Assembly (NCBI GenBank): GCA_023055355.1
Contig: JALJCS010000035.1
Span: 124,001 to 188,000, forward strand
Origin: Agelaius tricolor
Taxonomy: Eukaryota; Chordata; Aves; Passeriformes; Icteridae
Direction of reading: 5' to 3'
Length of the DNA: 64,000 nt
This document shows positions 39,445-51,653 of this stretch, in pieces. A program made the position numbers and the translations under genes. Numbering within the stretch: the stretch's first letter is position 1; every line of letters begins with the position of its first letter. The notes beneath the pieces are model-generated. The model had not been told where the DNA came from. It made no database searches and was given only the letters and a program-made list of their open reading frames with translations.

Positions 39445-39479
39445 ATTAAGTGCATAGGTGTTTGTCCTATGCACTTAAT
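39445..39479. repeat. Perfect 14-bp inverted repeat with a 7-nt loop
   Basis: ATTAAGTGCATAGG at 39445-39458, loop tgtttgt at 39459-39465, then CCTATGCACTTAAT at 39466-39479. Every base pairs. The next outward pair (G44/G80) does not, so the stem is exactly 14 bp. No run of T follows the right arm. Too short for a typical miRNA precursor. It lies in the last COX10 intron and could form a hairpin in the transcript. Confidence 0.9.
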
Positions 39480-41547
39480 GTCTGCAGCCTGAACATGATC
39501 TGAGATGTTTGCAGAACCCTGTGCAGTGGGAAACCACTGTGTGTTCTTTACAGTACAATGAGAAGGGCAAGAAGAGAGCACATGTTGTTCCTCTGCAGTG
39601 TGTTTTCAGGAACATGGTGTTGATACAGCAGTCCCTGCAGATAATCTGGGACGTTTGTCCTGACTTGTATGGACAGGCCCATGTTCGCCTGCTTTCCCAG
39701 GCTGGCCAGACTCTAGCTGATCCTGCTCCTGAGTCTGGAGCTTCCACAAACACACACTGTGCTCCAGCCTGTGCCCCCCTGTAGTTCAAGGACTTTTCTT
39801 TGCTGGAAAAACCCGTCTTCAGAAATTTTTTGAGAGTTTCAGCTGGACCATTGCAAAGTGTTGTGCCTCATTTAAGCTGAAATAATCCATCTCTGGGTGA
39901 AACCATCACTGTGGCTCCATGTGCCAACTGGACAGGTACAAAGCTCTTTGATGATGAAAGGTATTGCCAGCATGAAAGAGGCATATTTCAAATTGTTACT
40001 TAAGAGAGTGCCATCCTCAACACGAGACAGGCAGAATTCAAACATTATTTCTGCCCTTTAGTGGTTAAGAAGGTAGGTTTGCAGTCCTCAGGTTGCTCAG
40101 TTTGCTCAGAGTTATGTTGGCACTAGTAACTCAGCAGCTGTATGTACTTATTCTTTCTTGAGTAAATGTTGTATGAACTTGAACACTATCCTTTATGGGA
40201 CATGAGGAGTTTGGGGAACTGGCATTTGATCTGGAGCTTTTAATCACTGTGTCACTGATGTTGGTGTGAGCTCAGGGTGGGCAGGACAAGGAGCTGTTGA
40301 TGCCTGAATGCTCTGCTCTCCTCTCCAGATGTTAACCAGTGGTCAGAGCCCATAGCCTGCAAGGACTTACACCCAAAAAAACCATTTTCCAGCCTCCTCC
40401 TCTTAGGGGCTCTTCTTGCCCAAGGACTTAGTCTGGCTCCTGCACTGACATTGCTCTCTCATCTGAGATTTGGACCATCCAGCAAATGGGATCATCATAA
40501 ATTGCTCTAGAAGGAACAAACCATGAAGTTTGAATCATGATTTATGAAGAGCCACATGGCCTTCTTAACACCTTAAAGAGCAGAACTTTAGAAGGGTGTG
40601 CTTCTTGCTCTTGTAATTCTGAAAATTAGACTGTCAGCTGCTGCAGTTTGCAAACCTAAAGTCACTATTTCCTTTTGGAAGTCTCATCTCACAATTATTT
40701 CGAAATCTTACCCAAATTTATTGAACTGTAAAACATCCAAGCAGTTGCTGAATGACTGTGAAATTTAGTGTCCTGTTTGTTTTAGGAAAAGTGCAATTTA
40801 TAAAACTTCAGTATTTCACTAGATGAAAATATATTTACAGAGAGAAAGAACCATTTTCTACCTTCTTCAATGCCAGCTGACATTTTTGCTTTATCTTACA
40901 TATTAAAATAAAATAAAAATCTCAGCTTGTTCTTGTTTATTATAAAGGAGATCTATTATTATTTAAATAAATCACAAAGAAGAATTTAAGAAAAGAAATA
41001 ATAGCTTAACCTTAAAATTCATGAGGAATAATAAAACCTGTTATTTATCCTGAGCTCTTTGTGTGCTTTAGGACCTACCTGGTTCTCTGCGATCCTGGAA
41101 CTTTTGAGATGATTTAAGACAGTGAAAAGAGATGAAAGAATAGGAACTCAGGAAGAAGATATTTTATTCCTATTTTGCACACAAGAGTGAAAGAGTTCTG
41201 GAGACCTGGGCCTTGTTTTCTTTAGGTGGCCATTTTTTTCCAAAATCAAATAGGACTGATCTGACAACTTACTGGGATTTCTAAGTGTCTGCTGCATCTG
41301 TCCCAGGTTCTCACACTCAGAGAGAAGAATTCGTCATAAATGGGCTCAATTGCAGCAATTAAAAATTTGGCCAAAAAGACTAGGGAGTTTGGGATACCCA
41401 TAAGCTAGCCAGGTATTTGTGGTCCTGGAATTTATGAACCGTTGCAGAAAAGCAGACAGATCTGAGTTCCTGTCAGTCTGCCTGTTCTCAGATTTCCACA
41501 AGCTGTGGAGGAACCAAGAGACCCCAAGGTGCTGGATGTCTCTGCAT

Positions 41548-41588
41548 GTCCCTGGCTGTCCCTGGCTGTCCCTGGGTGCTGGCTGTCT
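41548..41588. repeat. Short tandem repeat, ggctgtccct unit
   Basis: About three 9-10-bp units reading gtccctggctgtccctggct then gtccctgggtgctggctgtc. A small imperfect minisatellite-like tract. Confidence 0.65.
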
Positions 41589-43009
41589 CCTGCTGCCCAA
41601 GCAATGACTCTGGTCTGACAACCAGCTTTGCTTTTGTGAACCCTGTGCCAGGTCCATGTGTTCCAGTTGGGAACAACCTTGTCTGATGTTCATTTAATCG
41701 TAAACGCTGTAGAGAAAAGGGAGATTTGCAATGATTAAACTGAGTTCCCAAACTGTTGGGAACAGCACAGAGGCCATAGAGTAGATCCACTCTGTTTAGA
41801 ATCAGATTAGTCTCCAGAGTTTGTCTCACTGTAATATTGCTTAAAAACACTGCTGACTTAATTATGACATAGTTAACATTCATCTAGTAATTAAGGAGTA
41901 TTACAGTGTCTGCTCTGGGCTTGACAGGATTCCTACTGTGAGCTCATCTGATGCTGAGTTGTACTGTACCATGTGTCGTGCTTTGCAAGTCATCAGTCTT
42001 ATGTGACACTTAAAAATCTCTGACAACCCAACAATCTCCGCCTAGGTCAAGGAAATTACAGGATGTCCCAGCACATGGGAACCAAACAAAAAGATTGGGT
42101 CAGTTAAAGTCCTCATAATGAGCTATTAAATTGTTTCACTGTTCAGCTTCTCTGTAAAATATCAATTATCTCAATGGTTGTAATGCAATCAAAGTAATTA
42201 GATTCCAAAGGCTTGCATGTAAAAACCAGAGCTTTGTAAATGGGAATCCAGCCTCAAGTATTTTAGTTGTTCTGTTTGTGTTTAAAAGTTTCTCCAGATG
42301 ACTTTTTTTAATGGTGTCATAGTTAGGGAACTGTTAAAGGGCTTTGTGTGTTTGAGGTTTAGGGTGTGTTTTGAGCTTGGCTGCGTACAACATTTGAACA
42401 ACTAAACAAGCAAAATCTGCATTAGAGGCGAAACCCAGGGACACAGACACAGGTCTGGAGCCGTGGGAAGCTGGGACAGCCTCTGCTCCATGTCTTAGGC
42501 CCTGGCTTCATCTGCTTAAGAGTCGTTAGCTGATGGATAATTGTAGCTTACCTTTACCTAAGTTCTGAACAATGACAAGCTAGTGTTTCTAAAGCACTTC
42601 AGATGTGATACTTGAAAAATACTGCTCTCTTAGGTGAAGCACATTCAGGATCTTGCCTCCATTAATATGTTTTACAAGCATAGGAAAAATCTTCAGAGTG
42701 ACTTATGACAAGCACATTTTCCCTATTGTGTCTCCTAATGGAGGGAGAACTGCTCCTTCAGTAAGTTTAATTTTGGTTTATTTCAGCAGAGCTGCTCCCT
42801 CAGGTTTCAGCAGAACTGAATCAAATACTGTTCTCTTAGGGCCAAATTGACTTTTCTGGCTATGAAATTCTGAAATTATTGGTAATTTTGGGGTACATAA
42901 TTTTCAGCTGTCTTAAAAGGTTCCAATTGAGAAAAGGTGCTAACATCCACGTCAAAAAAAAATCTACTTTAGAAGAATTGTGTAGCTGGATTTGAAGCAT
43001 TTTGGGCCA

Positions 43010-43347
43010 TAGACCAGGAGGAAATGGAGTAACCTAATTGTGGCCTTCCAGTACCAGACAGGGCCTAAAAGAAACATGGAGAGAGACTATTTACACAGGT
43101 CTGGAGTCACAAGGGGAAATGGCTTCACACTGACAGAGAGTAGGTTTAGATTAGATGCGAGAAAGAAATTCTTCCCTGTGAGGGTGGGCAGGCCCTGGCA
43201 GAGGGTGCCCAGAGAAGCTGTGGCTGCCCCATCCCTGGAAATATCCAAGGCCCGGGTGGAAAGGGCTTGAAGCACCCTGGTCTAGTGGAAGGTGTCCCTG
43301 CTCATGGCAGGGAGTGGAATGAGATGATCTTTAAGTTCCCTTCCCTG
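43010..43347 (+). repeat. CR1 LINE fragment
   Basis: Sense CR1 from about 340 bases before its end: cctaattgtggccttccagt, accagacagggcctaaaaga, ggggaaatggcttcacactg, gtaggtttagattagatgcg, agagaagctgtggctgcccc, ggaaggtgtccctgctcatg, gatgatctttaagttccctt. The terminal ATTCTATG repeats are lost. Confidence 0.92.
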
Positions 43348-44902
43348 TGATTCCCATGGAATCACCTGGAATTTGTGGCAGACAATGTTGTTCTGAAAGC
43401 TGCACACCCAAGGTACGTGTGTCTGTCTCTGTGCTTCATGTAATCAGTTTCCAGAGGTACATACTCACTTCAAGGAGTATTTGTTACTTGTTCGAAAAGC
43501 AGAGAGATGCGTCTTTTGCATCACTTCTGCATTTTAAGCTACTGGTAACCTGCATGAAGTCTTATGGAGAGTCCCTTCACGAGTGATAAGGTAGGGGGGA
43601 AAAAAAGGCAATTTTGCAAACCGAGATTATTACTGTTTGCATGACAGCACCAGTGCGAGTTGTGCTATTAGAGACAAGAACTAGGCATGCACAGCTCCAA
43701 GAAATAGATGGAGAGGAAATGTGAACCATGAAATTGTTCAGAGGACACTGTGACTTGGGCTTTGTCAGAATTGCTGGAAGAATTTGCTGCTTCTCTCAGG
43801 TCCTTAAGATAATGCTGGATGCATGGCTCCATTTGGAGAAGAAGTTTCCATAGAGAATGAGTTCATGGAGGCAGGCAGATACAAAGAAAGCATTTTAATG
43901 CGAGAGCAGAGGCTTTGGGAGCTGGGTAAACAAAAGGAAAACCCGGAATGCCCATAATGTTGCAACAGCCTTGGGGGATTTTTTTGTGTCTTCAAATAAA
44001 ATTAGTGAAGGGAGCTTGGTCTGAGGGCCTCCTGGAGGCTCATTAAAATTAGCACATGAGCTGCTTCTGCTTCAATAAACCCTGTACTGTGTCCCAGGAA
44101 GAGCTGTGGAAATGTGGTGCTTCCATAGCTCCTTTTTAAATGTGAAAGTAGTTAATTGGTGTGAATAGAGTTACTTGATCAAACTGATTAGAAGTTTCTG
44201 CAATTGGTTTGAAGGAATAAGTTCTCCATCTCCTGTTAGTTCATTAACAGCTTCTGCCAGTTCTGCCCCTTGCCCAGGTCCATGATGGAGCTTGTGCTGT
44301 GCCGGGAGCAGTTCCCTCCCTCATCCAGTGGGCAGACAGAGGGCTTGGCCTAGCTCCAGCCTTCCAGGGTGTGGTGTTCCCCAGGTCTCAGGAGCAGCAG
44401 TTTGTCCTCCTTGTCCTCTGTCACTGAGCTGGGCTCCCTGTGTCTGGTTGATGCAACCACTGCTTTGCCCACTAGCTGTTTTCTTGTCTGGACACACCAA
44501 TTCAGGAATCTGCGAGTAGGATCTAGAGGCTCCCAGGAATACAGTCTCTTGCCCAATTTCGCTTCATTCCCACCAGTCTTCCCTCAGGTAGAGACAGTTG
44601 GTGCAGGAACCAATTAGCAGTAGTTCTTTAGAAGGAAGTGACTTGCTGAAATGCTTTTCAAATTAAGTGCTCCAAAACCAGATAAACCACCATGCTCCAA
44701 CCCTGTGTGAATGCCATGAAAACCAGAGGTTCCTTATCTCATGGGTCTGCCCTGTCCCTGTACAGAGCAGTGCCACCAGTGTGCAGTGTCACTGGTGTCA
44801 CAGGTGAGTAGCACTGCCCTCTTGCAAACAGGGTGTGACATCTGAGGTCTGTGTGTGGCACTTCCTGCAGGGGATCATCTAACACTTTCTCTCCCACTGC
44901 AG

Positions 44903-45345
44903 GTGCATTACTGTTAGGAGGGATCCTCTATTCCTGGCAGTTCCCTCACTTCAATGCCCTCAGCTGGGGTCTGCGGGAAGATTACTCCCGAGGAGGATAC
45001 TGCATGATGTCTGTCACTCACCCAGGGCTGTGCAGGCGGGTGGCTCTGCGGCACTGCTTGGCCTTAATTGGACTCTCAGTGGTGGCTCCTGTCCTCAGCA
45101 TCACCACGTGGACTTTCCCCGTCATTTCGCTCCCTATCAACCTCTACATCTCCTACCTCGGCTTTCGGTTCTACAGGGATGCTGACCGCAGCAGCTCCAG
45201 GAAGCTCTTCTTCTGCAGTTTGTGGCACTTGCCAATGCTGCTGCTTGTCATGTTCACCTGCAAGAAGTCGGTCCTGGAGAAGGAAGACAAAGGCAAACTA
45301 CACGGGAGAAGTAATGAGATGGCCGTGGAAATTAGATTGCCTTAA
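44903..45345 (+). CDS. COX10: COX10 terminal coding exon: protoheme IX farnesyltransferase C-terminus (human exon 7 equivalent)
   Basis: The exon begins by completing a Gly codon (G|GT) and encodes [40 protein letters not shown] and so on to VEIRLP and the TAA stop at 45343-45345. It corresponds to human residue 310 onward. The second aspartate-containing conserved block of the family is present ([14 protein letters not shown]). Asp336, a human disease position, is the GAT at 44980-44982. Further hydrophobic helices follow ([20 protein letters not shown] and [19 protein letters not shown]). After TCKK the tail diverges: 24 residues rich in Lys/Glu, ending near position 456 on the human scale, about 13 residues longer than the 443-residue human protein. 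The acceptor is a good ctctcccactgcag. A Met-initiated frame drawn from 44851 begins in the intron and is artificial. Confidence 0.97.
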
Positions 45346-47151
45346 ATGTCAATACCTGTCATTCTCATGACATATCAGGTAGTATATTTTAGTGATTGCA
45401 AGGGGGAATCCTGTGGGAATCTGTTTGAAGAAGAATCATTGTGCCTAGCGACCACTTCATGTGATAATTTCGGGGGGGTTTTTTTGAAAGGGAATAGTCA
45501 GGAGAGCATTAAAGCATTCAGGGTCTTAGGCCCCTTAATTCATCACAGGTTATGATTTAGTCTATGCCAGAAGCACATCACTTTGGGATGGCTTTCCTAA
45601 GTCCCTGTGAGTCATGGTCTCTGTCCTCATGGGTAGTGTAGGTAGTTAAGTTAGGAAGTCACATGCTCACACGTGCTGCCTTTAGCACTGGCAGCCTTGG
45701 TGAAGCCATCAGGAAGTGACCAATGAATGATTTCTCACCCTTCTCCCCAAGCACCCTTTCCTTTAATTTAAGCTTTGAAGAATATGAGAGGGTGAACTCT
45801 TCTTCTCTGAATCTGTGCCATCCCTGCACTGGCATTACACCAAGGCCCTCAGTTTTAGGGTTTTTTTCAATCAGCTGCTCCTCCCAAGGTTCCCATTCAC
45901 CTCAGTAGATTTTTAGTTCTCATACACCTGGCACAGTGCTAAAGGAGTGAAGAAAACTGTCTTTCAGCACAACACACACAAGCATTTGAACAGCTCTCCT
46001 GTAGCATATCCCTTGGAGCCATTCTACTGTATTTCCATCACAAGGAACTTCTGACTCCCATGTGGTTTTATGTCATTAGTGTTTGAGCCCTGTGTGTCAG
46101 ATCTTCAGCTGGTAAAAACCACCATCACTGTTTATGGCAGAGAGGCTGTGAGTTGTGGGGAGGTGAGAACCAGAGCTGGGTGGTTGTAAGGCTTTTCCAT
46201 GTTAATGTGTCTTATGCCAGCCATTGAGTCTCAGCGTCCTTAGACAAGCTCTGGACTGGCACCAAGAGCTTGAGCTGTGTTTAATGTCACAGTGTGGGTG
46301 GTGGCTCAGAAGAGCTTCGCTTTGGGGGTGATTAATAGGTAAAGAAACACATTTTACAGAAAAAGGGCTGGGGATTTTAATCTAACAGAATGTTCACTTG
46401 CTGATGCAGCCAGTGTGTCTCTCTGAAGCAATTATTGTGGATGGTCTCCTGAGAAGAGTGCATTATCCCTGTTAAATGATACACTGAAGAACATTTCTGG
46501 TCACAGTTTAACGTGCTTTTGATCCTGCTGCTCAGCTGTGGCTCACCCTCATCTTGCCTGGAGCTGACTGTGACCTCCTGGTGTGCTCCCAAACACAGCA
46601 ACATCGGGGGCAGAGACAGTGGTGATATAGTTTATTGTGGTAGTGCCTGTTATGACTTGATGTGTTTTCATGCCAAGATTTCTTTCCCATGTGGAGAGGG
46701 ACTGGACAGCAGGATGAGCACTGATCCAAAGATACAGCAATACCTGAAAAGGAAGACAGTCTCGAGCTTGTTCTCAAATGAAGCCCCTCAGGAAACGTCA
46801 CAAATCTTTCACCACAGGTGTGTCACGCTGACATAAACCTTCCCTGGCTGCTCTCATGGACCAAGCCTGGCTCTTGGTCTCAGTTATGCTGGTGTAACTC
46901 AGGAGTGACACAGTTGAACCTCTGTTTTCTGGCAGAGGTGCTTGCAGGAGCAGGGCCACCTGTTTCCATGGCTCTTAAACAATTGCCTGCAAGATTTGGT
47001 GACTTGAGTGATTGCAGGTGACAAGATGGAGCTCTCTCACTGTCTGACAGCCTCCATTGTGCTCTACTTACTGTGGGGGTCACTTTGTGGAACTGTATGG
47101 AAACTGTGCAACTCCTGAATTTGTTTTAAAAATGCATCCAGTCTTCTCTGC

Positions 47152-47157
47152 AATAAA
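47152..47157 (+). promoter_or_regulatory. COX10: Polyadenylation signal AATAAA (COX10, candidate)
   Basis: First canonical AATAAA after the COX10 stop, in ctctgcaataaagtgcatac. Cleavage would be near 47170-47185. Downstream sequence is only moderately T-rich. Confidence 0.6.
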
Positions 47158-47358
47158 GTGCATACTGTCCAAAACGAGATGAGTGCTCCAAATCTGTTAC
47201 AAACTATTCACTTCTTGTTCAAACTCTGGTCGAGTTCAGTTAATTGCAAAGGTATTTGGTAGTTTTGGGGCACTTCTCACAGCAGCAGTGTTCTTGACCA
47301 CTGTAAGAGTAGGGACAGCTTGTGAAATACTGATTTGTTGTGCAAGCAGCACACAGAA

Positions 47359-47364
47359 AATAAA
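47359..47364 (+). promoter_or_regulatory. COX10: Second polyadenylation signal AATAAA with GT-rich downstream element
   Basis: The AATAAA in cagaaaataaatcacatg is followed within 10-35 bases by gtgagtggaaggggtttgtg, a good GT-rich downstream element. It could be the main or distal COX10 poly(A) site. Confidence 0.6.
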
Positions 47365-48430
47365 TCACATGTGAGTGGAAGGGGTTTGTGTGAAACAAAA
47401 GAATTTGGTCAACCTTTAGCTGGGAGATGAACCTAAAAAGAGCATATGGCTCACAAAAAACCACATATTTTCCTCCCAGAGGCAGAAGGTGGTGCTGAGA
47501 CAGAAGGATTGTGGGTTTCTCCTAAGTCATTATAGAGCCAGGCTTCAGATGGCCTGCAATTCCCAGGTGCTGCTGAGAAATTCCATTCTGATTAAAGGTC
47601 TCAAGGACATGCCTGTGGTTGTGTTCTGAAGAGAGTCATCTTCATTTCTTGGGCCAAAATGTGTAACATTCACAGGGTTCAAGGCTGGACAGGAGCTTGG
47701 TAATAATCACTGAATGTCTGTAAAATGCAGGTCACTGGGTTGCACCAAGATCTCCACACCCAGTGAGTCTGGCCTTGAGGGAAAACATGGCTTTAGAATC
47801 AGTGTAACTGGGATTTAAATGTAAGATAATATCTTATTTAAATTTCTTATTTAAAAAGAAATGCTTTCTTTACCTGAGAAGTGTTCTCAGCCGTGCTGCA
47901 CATTGGCCACATGTCAGGTGTCCATATGCTGCCATTTTACTGCCTTTAGGAAATTTTGCTGTTGCATGTGCTTTGCAAACACCTTTCCAAAGTGAAGACT
48001 TAGCAGGAGATGAATATTGCAGTAGGTGCTCTCAAGTCTCTTTTTCGGTATTGCTGGTGCCACTATGGAAAATGAAAAATTCTGAATTGTCTGCCATCTC
48101 CCGAGGGTGTTTGTGGTCCCTGTGATCCCCCAGGAAGGACTAATGTCAGCCATTCCCCCTCTGGCACTGCTGACATTGCTGCCCAAATTCTGCAGGGAAG
48201 GAGGCAGGTGAGGTGCGTGAGATGGGATGGCTTTGCACAGGAGGTAAACCTGGGCTTTCTGCATTTCTATGCTGGGCTGTGCAAACATCAGGCTTTGAGG
48301 ACTCCTTGAACCCGGAACAGCAGTGGAAATGCAATGTTGTTTTTCCCTTATCCCATCTGGATAATTTGAATATGGTTGTTTGTCACTCTTTATCCCGATT
48401 ACTCAGGAATGACCTGTGAACTGGTTCTGC

Positions 48431-48498
48431 AGAATCACAGAATGGTTTGGGTTGAAAGGAGCCTTAAAAGACCATCTTGTTCCAAGCCCCAGCCATGG
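48431..48498 (-). repeat. CR1 LINE 3' end fragment, antisense
   Basis: gcagaatcacagaatggttt, gggttgaaaggagccttaaa, agaccatcttgttccaagcc, ccagccatgg. The last 70 or so bases of CR1 only. Confidence 0.88.
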
Positions 48499-50127
48499 AA
48501 TACCTGTTCTTTATGTGTTAGTAAAAAAAATAGCAGTGGGGTGCTCTATCCCTCCTAGCCCTTGGTCTACTGGTAGCTGACAGGGTCCCGTCTTAGTGTT
48601 GCTGTCACAGGAGGCAACTCTGCACCACCAGAAGCCTGTACTGAAGCTCATGGAAGAATCTGAACCAGTGACTCAAGAGGATGAAGCTGGGTTTTGTCTA
48701 TTTGGACTTTAAATATTTTATGTGGTTTTGTAGATAAAACAGTAGCCCTGAGGCTCAGGAGATCTTCATTCTTTCCAGATCTCTGTAGAAGAAATGCACT
48801 CCAGCTATAAAATAAAGATGGAGATACTTCTTGTTGGAGGAGGGAACAGCTCATGTCTCTGTCAGCCCACACCCATTGTTCTGAGCAGCCCTGCAAGGTG
48901 AGTGCTGGGTAAGGCTTTGAGGAGTTGCAGGGAGCCTGGCTCCCCTCCTCTCTCCTTTGCCCTGACATTCAGCAGATCACAGAGCGCAGCACTGGCCTGG
49001 CAGGGTGGTGTGGGGAGCTGAGCTACGTGTCTGGGAGTTGCCCTGTGCTCTCAGGTTCACAAGGAGCCCCAGGCTTTGTGTGAGCTGTGTATGGTACCCC
49101 AGCAGAGCAGGTATCCCGGTACCCCTGCCAGGGAGGCATCCCAGCACAGTCGGCAGTTGCTGGAACAAAACGCTCTGCTCTTTGTTCCAGCATGAGTGAA
49201 GAAACCCAATCCCTGTGCTCACAGCACTTTTCCTTCTCATTTTCCCCACTGGGCTTTTTTTCTCACTTCCTGTATCAATCTCTGATATAATCTGCCCCAG
49301 CAGAGTCACACATTCACACTCTCCTGGCTCCAGCAGCATTTCCCGCTCAGCCAGGCCATGGCACTTCAAGGCTTACACAAAACACATGCCCTTTTCAGTC
49401 TGACAGTCCCAGAAGAGTAGGAATGGAAGCAGTGATACTGTTAGAAATCATCATTACAGACAGAAAGCATGTTGTCCTGGTTGCTCTCCAGAGTTGATTA
49501 GATATTCCCTCTTCCTAGGAAATGCAGGGTGTCTACAGAACTCTTTGCTATTAAAACAGAGATACCAGCACTGTTTCCCTGCAAGCAGCTCTGCTGGAGA
49601 TGGTAATTCAATAAGGTGCATTGCAGGCTGTCCCCAATGGCATTTTGAGTCATGGAATTTCTTAACCAGGCAAAGAGCCAGTCCCGGTGAGGGCTCATGG
49701 GATGCAGGATGCCACTTGTGCTGTCCGTGGGACCTTGAGTCAATTATTTGCCTCTTGGTGCTGCAATTCCTTCTTCCCATCATGGCAAGGTCAGTGCTGC
49801 AGGGCAGGGCTTGTCCCCCCGGGGAATGTGTCCAGTACTTGGCCTCGCCCAAGATAAGTCAGAGTCTGCTTCTAATGTTCATCATCTCCCAAACAGGGTT
49901 TGGGAGGGTGAACATGGGGTTAATTTGGAGTCAAAGGCCACAACAGTGTTGGGAGTTCAGAAGTGCCATTAGTGATGACCCTCCTCCCTGAGATCCCTCA
50001 GACTGTACCCTTGTGGATGATTCTGTTGATGTTTTTTAGTCCTCTCTGAAATAAAAGTACTACAGGATTCTATGGCTCCAACAGGAGGTCTAGTAAGCTT
50101 CAGAGCTGCCTTCTGAACCCTTCTGTT

Positions 50128-50420
50128 CACAGAATCCCAGAATAGCTGGGGTTGGAAGGGACCTCTGGAGATCATCTCATCCAATGCCCTGCCAAGACAG
50201 GGCCACCCAGAGCAGGTGACACAGAAATGTGACCAGGTGGGATTGGAATGTCTCCAGATAAGGAGACTCCACACCTTCCCTGGGAGTTCCAGTGCTCTGC
50301 CACCCTCAGTGGAAGTAAGTTCTTTCTCATATTGAAGTGGAACTTCTTGTGTTTTAGTTTATGGCCACTGCTCCTTGTTCTGTCACTGGGCTCTACTGAA
50401 GAGTCTGACACCATCATCCG
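50128..50420 (-). repeat. CR1 LINE fragment, antisense, distinct subfamily
   Basis: cacagaatcccagaatagct, ggggttggaagggacctctg, gagatcatctcatccaatgc, agggccacccagagcaggtg, tccagataaggagactccac, ccttgttctgtcactgggc. The 'acctctggagatcatc' form and 'aaggagactccacacc' indicate a CR1 subfamily other than the ggtcccttccaaccc copies. Confidence 0.88.
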
Positions 50421-51568
50421 TCACCTCTGTTTTTTCTGCTTCCAGACTTCACCTGTTTGTGCTGAAGATTTTCCAGCCTGGATCAGCACTTTGGGCTGCT
50501 TTCCAGTATTTCAGAAAAGTACAGTTCATCTGTTTCACAGAACAGAGTTGGCAAAACAAGCTGTTTTCCCACAATGTGGAGATGTTTTCCTACCGTTCCT
50601 AACCAGTTCTGGCACCCCCAGGTCTTGGAGCGAGAACTGACAATTTGGCAGCGGGCTCAGGTTGGCACATTAAACCATTCTGGGAAGGTGCTGGGTGTTT
50701 TTCCCGGTGCCTGAAAGGCTGTGGCTCCCAAATGCTTGTTTGAGCATTGCTGACCCTTCCAAAGAGATGCTTTGCATGTGGTGGGCATGGGCTGTACTGG
50801 GGAGCTGGTGAGGAGCTGCTGCCATGGTGCATGTGCTTTGGGAGAGCACAAGGACTCAGAAAAAGGTGCTAGAAAGGAGGATGCCTGACCGTCACCACTA
50901 GTGCTGGAACAGCTGTAAATTCATGCCTGTATTCTCATTTTTGTAGGACACCTGACTCAGCCTTGCCCACTGTGTGAGGGGGGTACCCAAAGAGAGGTTT
51001 CCATGTGTCTCCAAAGTGTGGGCAGACCTCAGGACTGGGGCTATTTGGCGGTTGAGGTTCGTCCCCTGGTTTTGCTGTCCTAGATGCATCCCATGGTCCT
51101 TTCTGCCCCCTGTTTCTCTTTTTAACACTTTCTATTGTAATTACAGATTCCTTTTCATACATTTTTTTATGGAATGTGTGCTGTAACACACATTGTCTGT
51201 GCCTCTCAAAACTAGTTGAAGTCAGAGACAGACTCTCTGTTTTTCAAGAGAAATGCAGACTTTGGGGAATTGTCCTGGGTGATTGGAAACAGCAGGGATC
51301 TGATCTCCCACACTGACTAAACTGTCCCTAACTGGGATGACTGCGAGTAAGGTGCACAGAGACCAGACCTTGCTGCCAGGGAGTCTTCCAGCATGGCAGG
51401 ACAGGCTCCAGCACTGAACTTCTTCAGGTGCAGGATTGGCATGGCACTCAAAGCTCATTTGCAAAGAAGTGTCTGGCCCAGAGATCCATCTTTTACATCT
51501 TTTAGTTTTTTTACCAAGGAGAAAGATCAAGATTTTTGCTGCTGAGAAAGGCTGGGAGATGTTTGGGT

Positions 51569-51653
51569 GGTTTTTTTTTGTTTTGGTTTTTTTTGTTGTT
51601 GTTGGTTTTTTTTGTTTTTTGGGTTGTTTTTTGTTTTGTTTTTTTTTTTTGTC
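51569..51653. repeat. T/G-rich low-complexity tract, about 85 bp
   Basis: Runs of 4-12 T separated by one to three G (for example gttgttgttggttttttttg). The + strand carries almost no A or C. The long minus-strand frame over it (51222-51668) encodes a Lys-rich low-complexity string and is an artefact. Confidence 0.85.

Larger units (their letters stand above)
31638..44902 (+). other. COX10: Last COX10 intron (13.3 kb)
   Basis: Bounded by gtgagt at 31638 and cactgcag ending at 44902. The junction completes a Gly codon (G|GT). It contains five CR1 fragments, one apparently split by an 868-bp segment, a perfect 14-bp inverted repeat at 39445-39479 and a short ggctgtccct tandem near 41.55 kb. 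The longest frame is 174 codons at 37476-38000, with no recognisable domain and competing frames on the other strand. The remaining sequence holds nothing I can assign. Confidence 0.9.
45346..47375 (+). other. COX10: COX10 3' untranslated region (inferred extent)
   Basis: Sequence after the stop codon with no CR1 copy and no convincing frame; the longest frame is 107 codons at 46513-46836, opposed by antisense frames. A hexamer ATTAAA lies at 45508, AATAAA at 47152-47157 and AATAAA at 47359-47364. A long 3'UTR would fit the gene, but the true end cannot be fixed without transcript data. Confidence 0.6.

Noticed and set aside
39445..39479. miRNA precursor
   Set aside because: A stem of only 14 bp is too short for a canonical precursor.
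39509..39784. 91-codon frame with a 104-codon antisense frame
   Set aside because: Both strands open with no similarity to known proteins and no splice sites that would join it to COX10 coding sequence.
49494..49991. 165-codon intergenic open frame
   Set aside because: No domain, no promoter or splice context, and overlapping minus-strand frames of 132 and 81 codons; consistent with chance.
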